Part shown: positions 45,033-52,858 of the stretch, piece by piece | Numbering within the stretch: position 1 is the stretch's first letter | Layout of the letters: the number at the start of each line of letters is the position of its first letter | DNA from: Nitrospira sp. | GTDB lineage: Bacteria > Nitrospirota > Nitrospiria > Nitrospirales > Nitrospiraceae | Direction of reading: 5' to 3' | NCBI GenBank assembly: GCA_018242725.1 | Contig: JAFEBI010000001.1 | Coordinates: 67,008 to 131,007 of the forward strand | Length of the DNA: 64,000 nt | The notes under the pieces: generated by a model | What the model saw: only the letters and a program-made list of their open reading frames with translations | Told to the model about the DNA's origin: nothing | Database searches by the model: none | Translations under genes and position numbers: made by a program

Positions 45033-45089
45033 CCGTTCGCCCTGAGCCTGTCCTGAGTTCATCGAAGGGGCTCACCACGACACGAACGG
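45033..45089. repeat. Short palindromic repeat, copy 4 (compound)
   Basis: Ends CCGTTCGCC and GACACGAACGG are inverted, with CCTGAGCCTGTCCTGAGTTCATCG- and GGGGCTCACCAC-like blocks between. It resembles two family members fused head to head. It lies between the radical SAM gene and the PCD gene, just beyond the start of the former. Confidence 0.6.
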
Positions 45090-45107
45090 AAGTTTTTCCG
45101 ATCACGT

Positions 45108-45458
45108 CTAACTTGCTGTAGTTCTAAACGGCTCAAACTCTCGATCGGCTTTTGCTGCGAGGTAGAAGTCGCTCTCGGTGAGACCGTTGACCTTGTGCGT
45201 CCAGATCTCCACCTTCACCTTTCCCCAGGCAAGATAGAGATCAGGATGATGCCCTTCGGCCTCGGCAATCGCCCCAACCTTGTTCACAAACGAGAGGCCC
45301 TGAGCAAAATCGGGAAATGTATAAAGCCGTTCCAGATGTCCCTGTCCGTTGAGTGCCCACCCTCGGCCGAGTTCTTGTAGTAACGCCTGCGCACGATCGT
45401 TCGGCACCGGCGGCACACCACCACGACAAGGCACACATTTATTGTCTGCGAGACTCAT
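45108..45458 (-). CDS. 4a-hydroxytetrahydrobiopterin dehydratase (PCD/DCoH)
   Basis: A 116-residue protein with the PCD fold. Residues EAEGHHPDLYLAWGKVKVEIWTH contain the paired active-site His (GHHPD), and the end KVNGLTESDFYLAAKAD matches the family. It regenerates the quinonoid form of pterin cofactors after aromatic amino-acid hydroxylation, although in organisms without such hydroxylases its role is unclear. A very good ribosome binding site (AAGGAGGACGCT) precedes the ATG. Confidence 0.93.
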   Translation of the reverse strand: MSLADNKCVPCRGGVPPVPNDRAQALLQELGRGWALNGQGHLERLYTFPDFAQGLSFVNKVGAIAEAEGHHPDLYLAWGKVKVEIWTHKVNGLTESDFYLAAKADREFEPFRTTAS

Positions 45459-46399
45459 AGCGTCCTCCTTGCCACACGATCAATGCGATATTGTAAAGTG
45501 CCTTTCAGGAGATAAACAAGATTGGGAGACGAAGAGGCAACTAGCTACTCAGCCTCGTCCGATGCTGACGAATATTCAACGCAATGTGGAGCGGTTTCTG
45601 TAGAAATTTGTCAACCTGTTTTAGCATGGGATGGTGCGCGCCATCGTTGAACCGAGGCCGCTCTTCATAGCAGAGCCTCAATATGATCAGCGCCGGCTTC
45701 TCGAACTCCAGCGCATAGGTCCCTCCATTGCGTGGTTGTGTTGGGTCAGTAATTCACTAGCCACCAAGTTCGTGGAGACTCTGACGAGTTTCCGGCGGCG
45801 CCTGATCCCCTTGACCGTTTGTGGTTTCTTGGGTTTTTTTTCAGCCACCACGCAATGGTGGGACAGCTCCCCGAAAAACAAAACGCCGGTCCGAGTGTTA
45901 TCGTGTGCGTGGATCAGCTATGTGACTGGTGAAGATTTTAAGAAAGTTACGGGCGACCTTGCACTGAGGTGGGAGGTCGCCCGTGACTTGGCGCTTAGGA
46001 CGCCGACAGTATCTTGTTTTGTCGCGGCCCAGAAGACCCACGCGATAGTTGGGATCCTCAGTTTCTAACCTGAGAAGATCTCGTCACTCCCAGGCGATTG
46101 CGTGATTGCTGCCTCCCGAAGCTTTCTCCGCTCAATGGCTTTTGAGCCTTCTCGTGAAGGACACCCTGTGCCTTGCTGGCACGGCCAGCGAAGAAGTCGG
46201 TCAACAGAACAGATGAGAAACCCACCCCGGTATCGGTGGGCCTGATGGGCCAGGTGGCGTTGTGTCGTCCATCTCCACCCTCCTCTCACACTGAAGTCGT
46301 CGAGAGACCTGGATGGCAGCTGCGCAGTCTACCCGATCTCTCGAACTTCGATTGATAGATGAGCCGCAATTTCTTCACTACTCCTATTAGGAAACCTTG
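45459..46399. other. Gene-poor stretch
   Basis: About 940 bases without a gene I can support. Open frames up to 145 codons occur (for example 45631-46068, plus strand), but they lack ribosome binding sites and family resemblance. A perfect 11-base inverted repeat (ACGGGCGACCT at 45949-45959 and AGGTCGCCCGT at 45974-45984) marks a hairpin in it. The stretch ends in a decayed gene, so it looks like a graveyard of lost sequence. Confidence 0.5.
45949..45984. repeat. Perfect inverted repeat (hairpin) in gene-poor DNA
   Basis: Two 11-base arms around a 14-base loop. No U-run follows in either direction, so it is not a standard terminator. It may be a remnant of a larger element or structured RNA. 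Confidence 0.45.
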
Positions 46400-46593
46400 T
46401 CAAGAGGGCTGTCTTGATTTTTGAGCCCCGACATGCAACACATAGCCAACGACGACCGAGACCAGATCGTTGAGCGGGAAATACCACTGTACTCAGTGTG
46501 GGAAAAGACACCGTAGCATCCACAGTTCGGAAGGTCGAGACCATGAATGAGGGTGACGATGAGCCCTATGGTATAGAATCCATTCATGGCCAT
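46400..46593 (-). pseudogene. Decayed MauE/DoxX-like membrane protein fragment
   Basis: From ATG 46593 the translation reads MNGFYTIGLIVTLIHGL, then DLPNCGCYGVF, which is the central signature of MauE/DoxX-type quinone-linked membrane proteins (usually IPCGCFG or LPNCGCFGVF). The reading frame then loses similarity. Another frame of the same strand continues with PLNDLVSVVVGYVLHVGAQ, the expected last membrane helix, up to TGA 46400. So at least one frameshift and loss of the N-terminal half are implied. No intact copy is in the window. Confidence 0.5.
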
Positions 46594-46645
46594 GACCGAC
46601 CGTCCATCACGGCACGTGACCCGTCACCTGCTGCCTCGGCCGCCG

Positions 46646-47464
46646 CTACACAATCCTGAGCTTCGTGAAATCTACACCCTCCGGCTCGGATGGTGTCTTG
46701 ATCTTCATGTCCTCCAATACATTCACGATACGATCCGCGACTATGAGATTGCGATACCATTTGCGATTGGCTGGAACGATATACCAGGGGGCGCAGTCGG
46801 TACTGGTCGCTGAGATGACATCTTCAAACGCCGTGAGATAATTCTCCCACAACTTCCGCTCTTCCAGATCGCCCGAGTTCCACTTCCAGCGCTTCTCGGG
46901 ATCAGCAATGCGGGCTTCTAACCGTTCCTTTTGTTCCTTTTTTGAGATATGCAGAAAAAACTTGAGAACAGCCGTTCCGTTTTCAGTCAATAGCTCTTCG
47001 AATTCCTTGATTTGGTCGAAGCGCCGCTTGACGACTTTGTCGGAGACCCAACCATGCACTCGCGTAATCAACACATCTTCGTAATGGGAGCGATTAAAGA
47101 TCCCGATGTAGCCCTTGGGAGGGACTTCCCGATGCACACGCCAGAGAAAATCATGAGACAATTCATCCTTGGACGGCGTCTTGAACGCCACCACTTTGCA
47201 ACCTTGTGGATTGACACCGGACATCACACTTTTGATCGTCCCATCCTTTCCGCTCGTATCCATTCCCTGCAGCACAATGAGGAGGGATCGAGTGGCGTTG
47301 GCATACAACCGTTCTTGTAGTCCATCGAGCCTGGCGATGAGCTTGGCTGTTTCGGCTTTCGCCTTCGCTTTCCCTTGATCGTTCTTTTTATACTCTCCGG
47401 TGTCATCCGGATCATAGTGCCCCAATGACAGTTTGCGGCCTCCTTTTATACCATATCGCTTCAA
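46646..47464 (-). CDS. ppk2: Polyphosphate kinase 2 family protein
   Basis: 272 residues from TTG 47464, picked because AAAGGAGG lies 4-5 bases before it; a GTG nine codons upstream (47491) has no such site. The PPK2 core is complete: Walker A-like LQGMDTSGKDGTIKSVM, FKTPSKDELSHDFLWRVH, the lid FNRSHYEDVLITRVHGW, and KFFLHISKKEQKERL. PPK2 enzymes transfer phosphate between polyphosphate and nucleotides; class I (NDP) and class III (NMP) cannot be told apart with confidence here. It is the last known gene before the gap holding the MauE fragment. Confidence 0.93.
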   Translation of the reverse strand: MKRYGIKGGRKLSLGHYDPDDTGEYKKNDQGKAKAKAETAKLIARLDGLQERLYANATRSLLIVLQGMDTSGKDGTIKSVMSGVNPQGCKVVAFKTPSKDELSHDFLWRVHREVPPKGYIGIFNRSHYEDVLITRVHGWVSDKVVKRRFDQIKEFEELLTENGTAVLKFFLHISKKEQKERLEARIADPEKRWKWNSGDLEERKLWENYLTAFEDVISATSTDCAPWYIVPANRKWYRNLIVADRIVNVLEDMKIKTPSEPEGVDFTKLRIV

Positions 47465-47557
47465 AGGCCCCTCCTTTGTGGTAGTGATCACAGAGTCGTA
47501 GCCTGAGCGTTCAAATAGGATAAGCTGGTTACCAACCAGAACCGTGCAAGGCTTGGG

Positions 47558-48487
47558 CTACTTGGGAACACTCTGTGCGCAACGGAAACCGACGTTCGGA
47601 TCTTGTTCAGTCGGATCGCCTTTGGTGCGAAAAGATGAGCGAAGCCGATACGGAGTGTTGATGTATGACCCACCCCGCTGGACTTTTGCCGTCCCTTCGC
47701 TGGGGCCACGAGGATTGATGGCAGGGTTATTGATAAAGCTGGAATAAAAATCTTCCGCGTACCAGTCCATCACCCATTCGTAGAGATTACCGGCTAAGTC
47801 CTGGACCCCGTACGGGCTCTGCCCCATGTGGTGATCGCCGATCACCGACACCGTCTCGGCACCACCTTCCTTAAGCCCATAGGCGGCATGCACCGGCGTC
47901 GGTGGATCATTTCCCCATGGATACAGCCGCTCATCCGTCCCACGCGCCGCCTTTTCCCACTCCGCCTCAGAAGGGAGCCGTTTCCCGACCCAGAGACAGT
48001 ACCCCATGGCATCCATCCAGCTCACCCAGCGCACCGGACGATCGGCATGAACCACCGGAGTCTCTTTATCAGAAAATCCCCACGGGGGCTCACTCTGGAT
48101 CGCCTCGACATACTTGGCGAATCGTGCATTCGTTACTTCAAACTTATCGATGTAGAACGTATTCAGATACACCCGGTGCACAGGAGCTTCGTCTTCATCT
48201 CCCCTGTCGCTTCCCATGATAAACTCGCCAGCCGGCACCAACATCATCGGTGCGCCATCTTTCCCATGGTGTTCAGGAAAGGAGACGGCAGGTCTGGGTG
48301 CAGAAGCCTTTCCCTTGTCTCCTGGTTTGGTTTCGCCGTTGGCACCATTGAGGTCTTGTGATTTCCCTTGGACGAAAAGCACGTCGGGTTTCACTGCCCG
48401 ACTTTCGGCCGTCGTCGCGAGCCCATTAGGCAGAAAGAAAAAACCCCAACCAGCGAGAACCACGGTAAGAATTCGTAGTGCGTCCAT
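47558..48487 (-). CDS. Secreted FGE-type (SUMF1/EgtB/PvdO) protein
   Basis: 309 residues from ATG 48487 with a GGGGAAGGA ribosome binding site. The signal peptide is clear (LRILTVVLAGWGFFFLPNGLA). After a polar linker the FGE-sulfatase domain runs to the end (about 90-309): MMLVPAGEFIMGSDRGDEDEAP, YIDKFEVTNARF, WEKAARGTDERLYPWGND, GNLYEWVMDWY and VQRGGSYINTPYRLRSSFRT. Like the TIR fusion it lacks the redox Cys pair of true formylglycine enzymes. The role of such secreted domains is unknown; some are regulators or oxidases. It shares direction with ppk2. Confidence 0.88.
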   Translation of the reverse strand: MDALRILTVVLAGWGFFFLPNGLATTAESRAVKPDVLFVQGKSQDLNGANGETKPGDKGKASAPRPAVSFPEHHGKDGAPMMLVPAGEFIMGSDRGDEDEAPVHRVYLNTFYIDKFEVTNARFAKYVEAIQSEPPWGFSDKETPVVHADRPVRWVSWMDAMGYCLWVGKRLPSEAEWEKAARGTDERLYPWGNDPPTPVHAAYGLKEGGAETVSVIGDHHMGQSPYGVQDLAGNLYEWVMDWYAEDFYSSFINNPAINPRGPSEGTAKVQRGGSYINTPYRLRSSFRTKGDPTEQDPNVGFRCAQSVPK

Positions 48488-48630
48488 TCCTTCCCCTCGC
48501 GGAGTAAGGTACCCAAAAGTCACCTAGAAATCCAGTCGCCCAGTGGTCTGTGGCCATCGGACCAATCCTGCCACAGAAGATTCCAAGAGAGTTGCACTTG
48601 TCGATCGTCCGGTGTAGCGTAGGCTCCAGC

Positions 48631-49077
48631 ATGCCTGGTTCGACGTTTTCCATCCAGAACAACTGTTCCCATTTTGTCCTGTGGTCTCTGGTCATCACGC
48701 TCGTGATGACCCTCTCTGGATGTGGCGGCCCCTGGCGCGATGTCTATCTCAAGAAAGGGGTCGGCCGGCTGACTCAAGAGGATATCCGTGAACGACTAGG
48801 CCCCCCACATACTGCCAAAACCCCTGCGCTCGGCGGAGACAGCCTCTGGACCTATCGCTTCCCGCTCAGCGAGCAGGACTTGACCTCATGGAGGTCCTCC
48901 GTGCTCGGTGATGCTTCCAATTCAATCACGAGCATGATGGGCAAAGGGACAGAGACCGCCAAACCAACACTCTATTGTTACCGCTATGCATTGACCTTCT
49001 CAGAAGACAAGACTCTCAAGACCTGGAACCGAGAGGAATGCGTTCCTGGTACCCGCAAGACACTGACTGCCAAATAG
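48631..49077 (+). CDS. Small lipoprotein, SmpA/BamE-like
   Basis: 148 residues from ATG 48631; the frame opens further upstream but only this start places a signal (FVLWSLVITLVMTLSGC) at the N-terminus, with lipobox LSGC. The mature part GVGRLTQEDIRERLGPPHTAKTPALGGDSLWTYRF follows the pattern of SmpA/OmlA (BamE) domains, in which a helix and a short sheet end in a W-Y element. The similarity is loose. It may be an outer-membrane accessory protein. It is 9 bases upstream of the MscS-like gene and probably co-transcribed. Confidence 0.7.
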   Translation: MPGSTFSIQNNCSHFVLWSLVITLVMTLSGCGGPWRDVYLKKGVGRLTQEDIRERLGPPHTAKTPALGGDSLWTYRFPLSEQDLTSWRSSVLGDASNSITSMMGKGTETAKPTLYCYRYALTFSEDKTLKTWNREECVPGTRKTLTAK

Positions 49078-49086
49078 AGGATACCC

Positions 49087-49935
49087 GTGCCTCAGAACCA
49101 ATGGTTCTCCATCGATAGTGTGGTGGCGCTGGACATCTTGAAATCGCTGGTCCTGCTGTTGACCTTGATCGTCGCTCGAACGCTCATTGTACGGTGGATC
49201 GCCGGGAATCCGACACTTTCGATGGAATCGAAACGTCGATGGGTCGTCACGACGAGAAACTCCGTCGTCTTCACCTTTCTCATCGGCCTAGTCATGATCT
49301 GGGCGCATGAACTACAGGCATTTGCGGTATCACTGGTCGCGTTGGCTGCCGCCATGGTCCTGGCGACCAAAGAGATGATTCTCTGTTGGAGCGGCGCGGC
49401 ACTTCGGATGGGCGGCAAAGCCTATGCCGTCGGCGATCGAATTCAGATCGCAGGCCACCGCGGAGTCGTGTTGGACCACGACATGTTCACCACGAAGCTC
49501 TTGGAGATCGGCCCAGGGCAGTCCGCTCACCTCTACACCGGACGCGTCACCGTGTTCCCCAACAGCTTGCTCTTCACGAATCCCTTGATCAAAGAAAATC
49601 CTGAGCAGGAATATGGGTTGTATACGGTGGTCGTACCGATCAAGAATGATGACGATTGGCAGCGATCGGAACGCCTGCTCCTAGAGGCGGCGAAAATCGA
49701 ATGTGCGCCGTTCATGGAAGAAGCCGTACGGCAAATGAAACTCTTAGAACAGGCCAATCTGCTCGAGGCACCTTCCCCGGAACCTCGCATCACTATCCAA
49801 CTGCAGGAATCCGGGAAAATCCATCTGGTGCTCCGATTTCCGGCACCGGATCGAGGGCGCTCCCGCATTGAGCAGGCCATCCTCCGTCGCTATCTTCTCC
49901 ACATGAACGATCACGGGCCTGGGCCTCGGGCCTAA
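49087..49935 (+). CDS. MscS-family mechanosensitive channel-like protein
   Basis: 282 residues from GTG 49087 (ribosome binding site AGAGGAT). Three membrane helices (about 10-32, 55-77 and 80-105) lead to the MscS beta domain: a helix ALAAAMVLATKEMI resembling the pore-lining TM3 and then MGGKAYAVGDRIQIAGHRGVVLDHDMFTTKLLEI, VFPNSLLFTNPLIKENP. The C-terminal cytoplasmic domain is short. Such channels open under membrane tension on osmotic downshock. It may be co-transcribed with the lipoprotein gene before it. Confidence 0.87.
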   Translation: MPQNQWFSIDSVVALDILKSLVLLLTLIVARTLIVRWIAGNPTLSMESKRRWVVTTRNSVVFTFLIGLVMIWAHELQAFAVSLVALAAAMVLATKEMILCWSGAALRMGGKAYAVGDRIQIAGHRGVVLDHDMFTTKLLEIGPGQSAHLYTGRVTVFPNSLLFTNPLIKENPEQEYGLYTVVVPIKNDDDWQRSERLLLEAAKIECAPFMEEAVRQMKLLEQANLLEAPSPEPRITIQLQESGKIHLVLRFPAPDRGRSRIEQAILRRYLLHMNDHGPGPRA

Positions 49936-49941
49936 AAGAAA

Positions 49942-49963
49942 AGGGCCATCTTGCGATGGCCCT
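49942..49963 (-). terminator. Rho-independent terminator between convergent genes
   Basis: AGGGCCATC-TTGC-GATGGCCCT is a perfect 9-base stem with a 4-base loop. On the minus strand it is followed by TTTTCTTTT, so it ends the cytochrome c peroxidase transcript well; the plus-strand side has only a weak CTCCCTTCC tail. Confidence 0.85.
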
Positions 49964-49995
49964 CCCTTCCGCTTCACCTTCATAGACAGTTCGCG

Positions 49996-51078
49996 TTACT
50001 TTGGATACGACTTCGGCGAGGCAGCATGCTGCCATCCCTCGCCATTGAGCGACTTGAGCATCGCTACCAAATCCTGTTGCTCCTCATCCGTCATTTCCAA
50101 TGGGATGATTGTATTGTCTTGATGTGGATTCTTCACACCACCCTGGTTGTAGAACTTCACAACCTCTTCCAAAGTCTTAAACCGCCCGTCATGCATATAG
50201 GGAGCGGTTCGCGCAATTTCGCGCAAGGTCGGGGTCTTAAAGGCCCCGATATCCTCGGGATTCTTCGTCTCCATGTATCGCCCCAGATCGACTTTATTGT
50301 CGTTCCAGCCGATTCCCAAATTATGGAACTTCTCGTCCGTGAAATTGAATCCGGAATGGCAACGCGTACAACGAGCTTTCCCGCGGAACAGTTCAAGTCC
50401 ACGCTTCGCAGAATCGCTCAAGGCATTTTGATCTCCGCCGATGTCGTATTTGTCCACCGCACTGTTTCCAGACAACACCGTCCGCTGGAAGCTGGCCACC
50501 GCTCGACCGACATCCTGAATCGTGATCTCCCCACCGAAGACATCTTGAAAGAGCTTGCGATAGCCAGGCATCTTCTTCATCTTGGCGACCATTTCGTCAT
50601 GGTTGGCAAACCCGTGCTCAATGGGATTCACAAATGGTCCGATGGACTGATCTTCCAACGTCGCCGCTCGACCATCCCAGAACTGTGCTTTGCTGTAGAC
50701 CCGATTGAACGACACCGGCGCACTTCGCCCACCCTTGAAGCCCTTGATTCCGGTCGACACCGGCATGCCATCCGCGAAGCCCTTCTTCGCCATATGGCAA
50801 CTGGCGCAAGCGATCGTATTGTCCCTGGACATGCGCTTATCGAAGAAGATCGCTCGTCCTAATTCAATCTTCTCCTTCGTAAGCGGATTATCAGCCGGCA
50901 CATACGTATTCGGATCCTCTAGCCCCGCGATCGTCGGCAGGGTCACCTGTTCTGCCGCAAACGCCTTGTGCCCCGGTCCTTCCTCACCAATCACAGGGAC
51001 AAGCAGCATGGCCATCACCAGCCCACATGCCAACACCCCTGCCAATAGTCCGCTCCTTGCTATCGTCTTCTGTGCCAT
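49996..51078 (-). CDS. Di-heme cytochrome c peroxidase
   Basis: 360 residues from ATG 51078 with ribosome binding site GGAGGAGG. A signal sequence (GLLAGVLACGLVMAMLLVPVIG) directs it to the periplasm. The CcpA/MauG fold is shown by two heme-binding motifs, CASCH (high-potential site region, with LGRAIFFDKRMSRDNTIACASCH-like context) and CTRCH, and by MHDGRFKTLEEVVKFYNQGG near the end. It reduces hydrogen peroxide to water with electrons from cytochrome c. No partner gene is adjacent. A strong terminator follows. Confidence 0.94.
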   Translation of the reverse strand: MAQKTIARSGLLAGVLACGLVMAMLLVPVIGEEGPGHKAFAAEQVTLPTIAGLEDPNTYVPADNPLTKEKIELGRAIFFDKRMSRDNTIACASCHMAKKGFADGMPVSTGIKGFKGGRSAPVSFNRVYSKAQFWDGRAATLEDQSIGPFVNPIEHGFANHDEMVAKMKKMPGYRKLFQDVFGGEITIQDVGRAVASFQRTVLSGNSAVDKYDIGGDQNALSDSAKRGLELFRGKARCTRCHSGFNFTDEKFHNLGIGWNDNKVDLGRYMETKNPEDIGAFKTPTLREIARTAPYMHDGRFKTLEEVVKFYNQGGVKNPHQDNTIIPLEMTDEEQQDLVAMLKSLNGEGWQHAASPKSYPK

Positions 51079-51544
51079 TACATCCTCCTCCCTGCACACG
51101 TTGATGTGTGTTGATGCCCATCCCTGGCTCACTCACTCCATCGCGCTCGTTGTGGTTCACTGTTCTCGAGAGTCATCGAGATCGCCGTGAGTGCTTAACC
51201 GATTTGCAGCTGGGGCTTGTCATACCATGACTTGTCCTACCGACTCAATCGGTTGCTCTTGAATAGAACCATCTCTCCTCACAGCGGTTGATGATCCCAT
51301 GTGCCCAGAATGTCCCACGGACCAGAAGATTGAGAAATCCATACCTGACCGACAGATTGGTCTCGCCTGGCTTCGAGGCTATACCGGCCACAAGTTGTTC
51401 CAGTCCTACGGGAAGCCGTCAGGGCCTTAAAGATCCCGGCCTCAGCATGGTAGCCGAAGAGCCAGCTTCGACCGACGCTTCGTTCTGCTTGTTGCCTCGG
51501 AGTGCATTTGTTAGGATGCGGCAAATTGACTGGAGCACCTTCCG
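51079..51544. other. Intergenic stretch before xthA
   Basis: About 465 bases with no strong gene. One 43-codon frame with a CxxC motif is listed separately. A MEEPASTD-like 86-codon frame overlapping it has no ribosome binding site. Confidence 0.45.
51299..51430 (+). CDS. Possible 43-residue Cys-containing small protein
   Basis: ATG 51299 to TAA 51430. The product starts MCPECPTDQKIEKS and ends LFQSYGKPSGP; the CPEC pair could be a metal or redox site. The start lacks a ribosome binding site and the frame is too short for statistics. Listed as a candidate only. Confidence 0.2.
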   Translation: MCPECPTDQKIEKSIPDRQIGLAWLRGYTGHKLFQSYGKPSGP

Positions 51545-52318
51545 ATGAAAATCGCGACGTTCAATGCAAATTCCTTACGCAAACGCCTGCCGATCGTGCT
51601 CGCATGGCTTGAACAGCACAAGCCGGATGTCCTTTGTCTCCAAGAAACCAAAGTTCAAGATAGTGAGTTTCCGTTACTGGCATTGGCACCCAGTGGATAT
51701 GCCATTACCTTTCGCGGCATGAAATCTTATAACGGCGTCGCAATCCTCAGCCGTCATAAGCCGGAGGCGGTCTTTTACGGATTCGATGATGGCGGGGAGC
51801 CGGATGACTCCCGTTTACTGAGAGTCATCATTCATGGGATTCCCATCGTGAACACCTACGTGCCGCAGGGATTTGAAATTGATTCCCCGAAATATACCTA
51901 TAAGCTAGGTTGGTATGAGCGCCTGCGGAACTACTTTACCAAACATCTTTCGCCACAAACTCCGGCCATCTGGTGTGGTGATATGAATGTGGCTCCTCGA
52001 CCCATGGATGTTCATAGCCCGGAGAAACATCTCAATCATGTGTGCTATCACGAGGCAGCCCGCACGGCGTATGAACAGACTGTTGCCTGGGGATTCGAGG
52101 ATGTCTTTGTGAAACTCTACCCGACTCGGCAACAGTACACATTTTGGGACTACCGTGCGCCCAGCTCACTGGCAGCCAACAAAGGTTGGCGCATCGATCA
52201 TATGATGGCGACCGCACCGCTGGCTGATAAATGTGTGAAGGCGGATGTGGATGTCGAGCCGCGACGAGCGAAAGAACCTTCCGACCATACATTTTTATGG
52301 GCAGAGTTTTCGATCTGA
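51545..52318 (+). CDS. xthA: Exodeoxyribonuclease III
   Basis: A 257-residue endonuclease/exonuclease/phosphatase-fold enzyme. N-terminal MKIATFNANSLRKRLPIVLAWL, the metal-binding CLQETKVQD, GDMNVAPRPMDVHSPE, and the catalytic end RIDHMMATAPL and SDHTFLWAEFSI are all canonical. It cleaves at abasic sites and removes damaged 3' ends in base excision repair. GGAG about 11 bases upstream may serve as the ribosome binding site. Confidence 0.96.
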   Translation: MKIATFNANSLRKRLPIVLAWLEQHKPDVLCLQETKVQDSEFPLLALAPSGYAITFRGMKSYNGVAILSRHKPEAVFYGFDDGGEPDDSRLLRVIIHGIPIVNTYVPQGFEIDSPKYTYKLGWYERLRNYFTKHLSPQTPAIWCGDMNVAPRPMDVHSPEKHLNHVCYHEAARTAYEQTVAWGFEDVFVKLYPTRQQYTFWDYRAPSSLAANKGWRIDHMMATAPLADKCVKADVDVEPRRAKEPSDHTFLWAEFSI

Positions 52319-52393
52319 TCGCTCACGCGACACCCACTCCATCCGAACTCCCCATCCCACTGTTACGCGGTAAGGCGGAATGGAGAGTCCTCT

Positions 52394-52549
52394 CTACGCG
52401 GCCTTTGCTCGCAGGTGGTTATTGCGATTCAACTCGATCAATGGGTCAATGATCAAGCCGCAATTCAGACAACGAAGAATGACGGTACTGGAAGACACCG
52501 CTGGTTGGCGCTCTTGAATCATCAAGCCTTTGCATTTTTGACAGGTCAT
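52394..52549 (-). CDS. Small zinc-ribbon protein (51 residues)
   Basis: A clear gene too short for standard cut-offs: ATG 52549 to TAG 52394 with an excellent AGGAGG ribosome binding site 5-6 bases before it. The product begins MTCQKCKGLMIQE and contains CLNCGLIIDP later, giving two Cys-x-x-Cys knuckles of a zinc ribbon, and ends basic (RNNHLRAKAA). Such tiny zinc-ribbon proteins are repeated in many environmental genomes and have unknown function. Confidence 0.75.
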   Translation of the reverse strand: MTCQKCKGLMIQERQPAVSSSTVILRCLNCGLIIDPLIELNRNNHLRAKAA

Positions 52550-52858
52550 GAAGTCCCTCCTCCTGATAATGATGACCCGTCTTTCTTAACACTGAAACAT
52601 TAACGTCTTGTTAACGGTCAGTTAAAACTATCTAATATTCTTTCCGGGCTCTTTCGCTGAAGCAGGAAATCCTTCTCTGTTTTCAAAATCTTGTACGGAA
52701 TCATGAACGGCTTATCCATACATATCATCGGAAGACTTGTCGTGCTCTCTCATCCTGCTCACCACGAATGTCCTGACAGGACACAGCACGCGGCCTCTTT
52801 GCGGAGACTACTTAAATAAGCCTATATCAATGCCGACCCATGAAGCAGCAAGGATAAA
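52550..52858. other. Intergenic stretch, nothing convincing
   Basis: About 300 bases; contains direct GTTAAC-type repeats near 52600-52625 and a degraded stretch (ATCATGAACGG, CACCACGAATG) that may be a worn copy of the short palindromic repeat family. No gene. Confidence 0.4.

Noticed and set aside
45631-46068. 145-codon plus-strand frame in the gene-poor stretch
   Set aside because: Start without ribosome binding site, no family resemblance, and a perfect hairpin inside the frame; more likely non-coding remnant.
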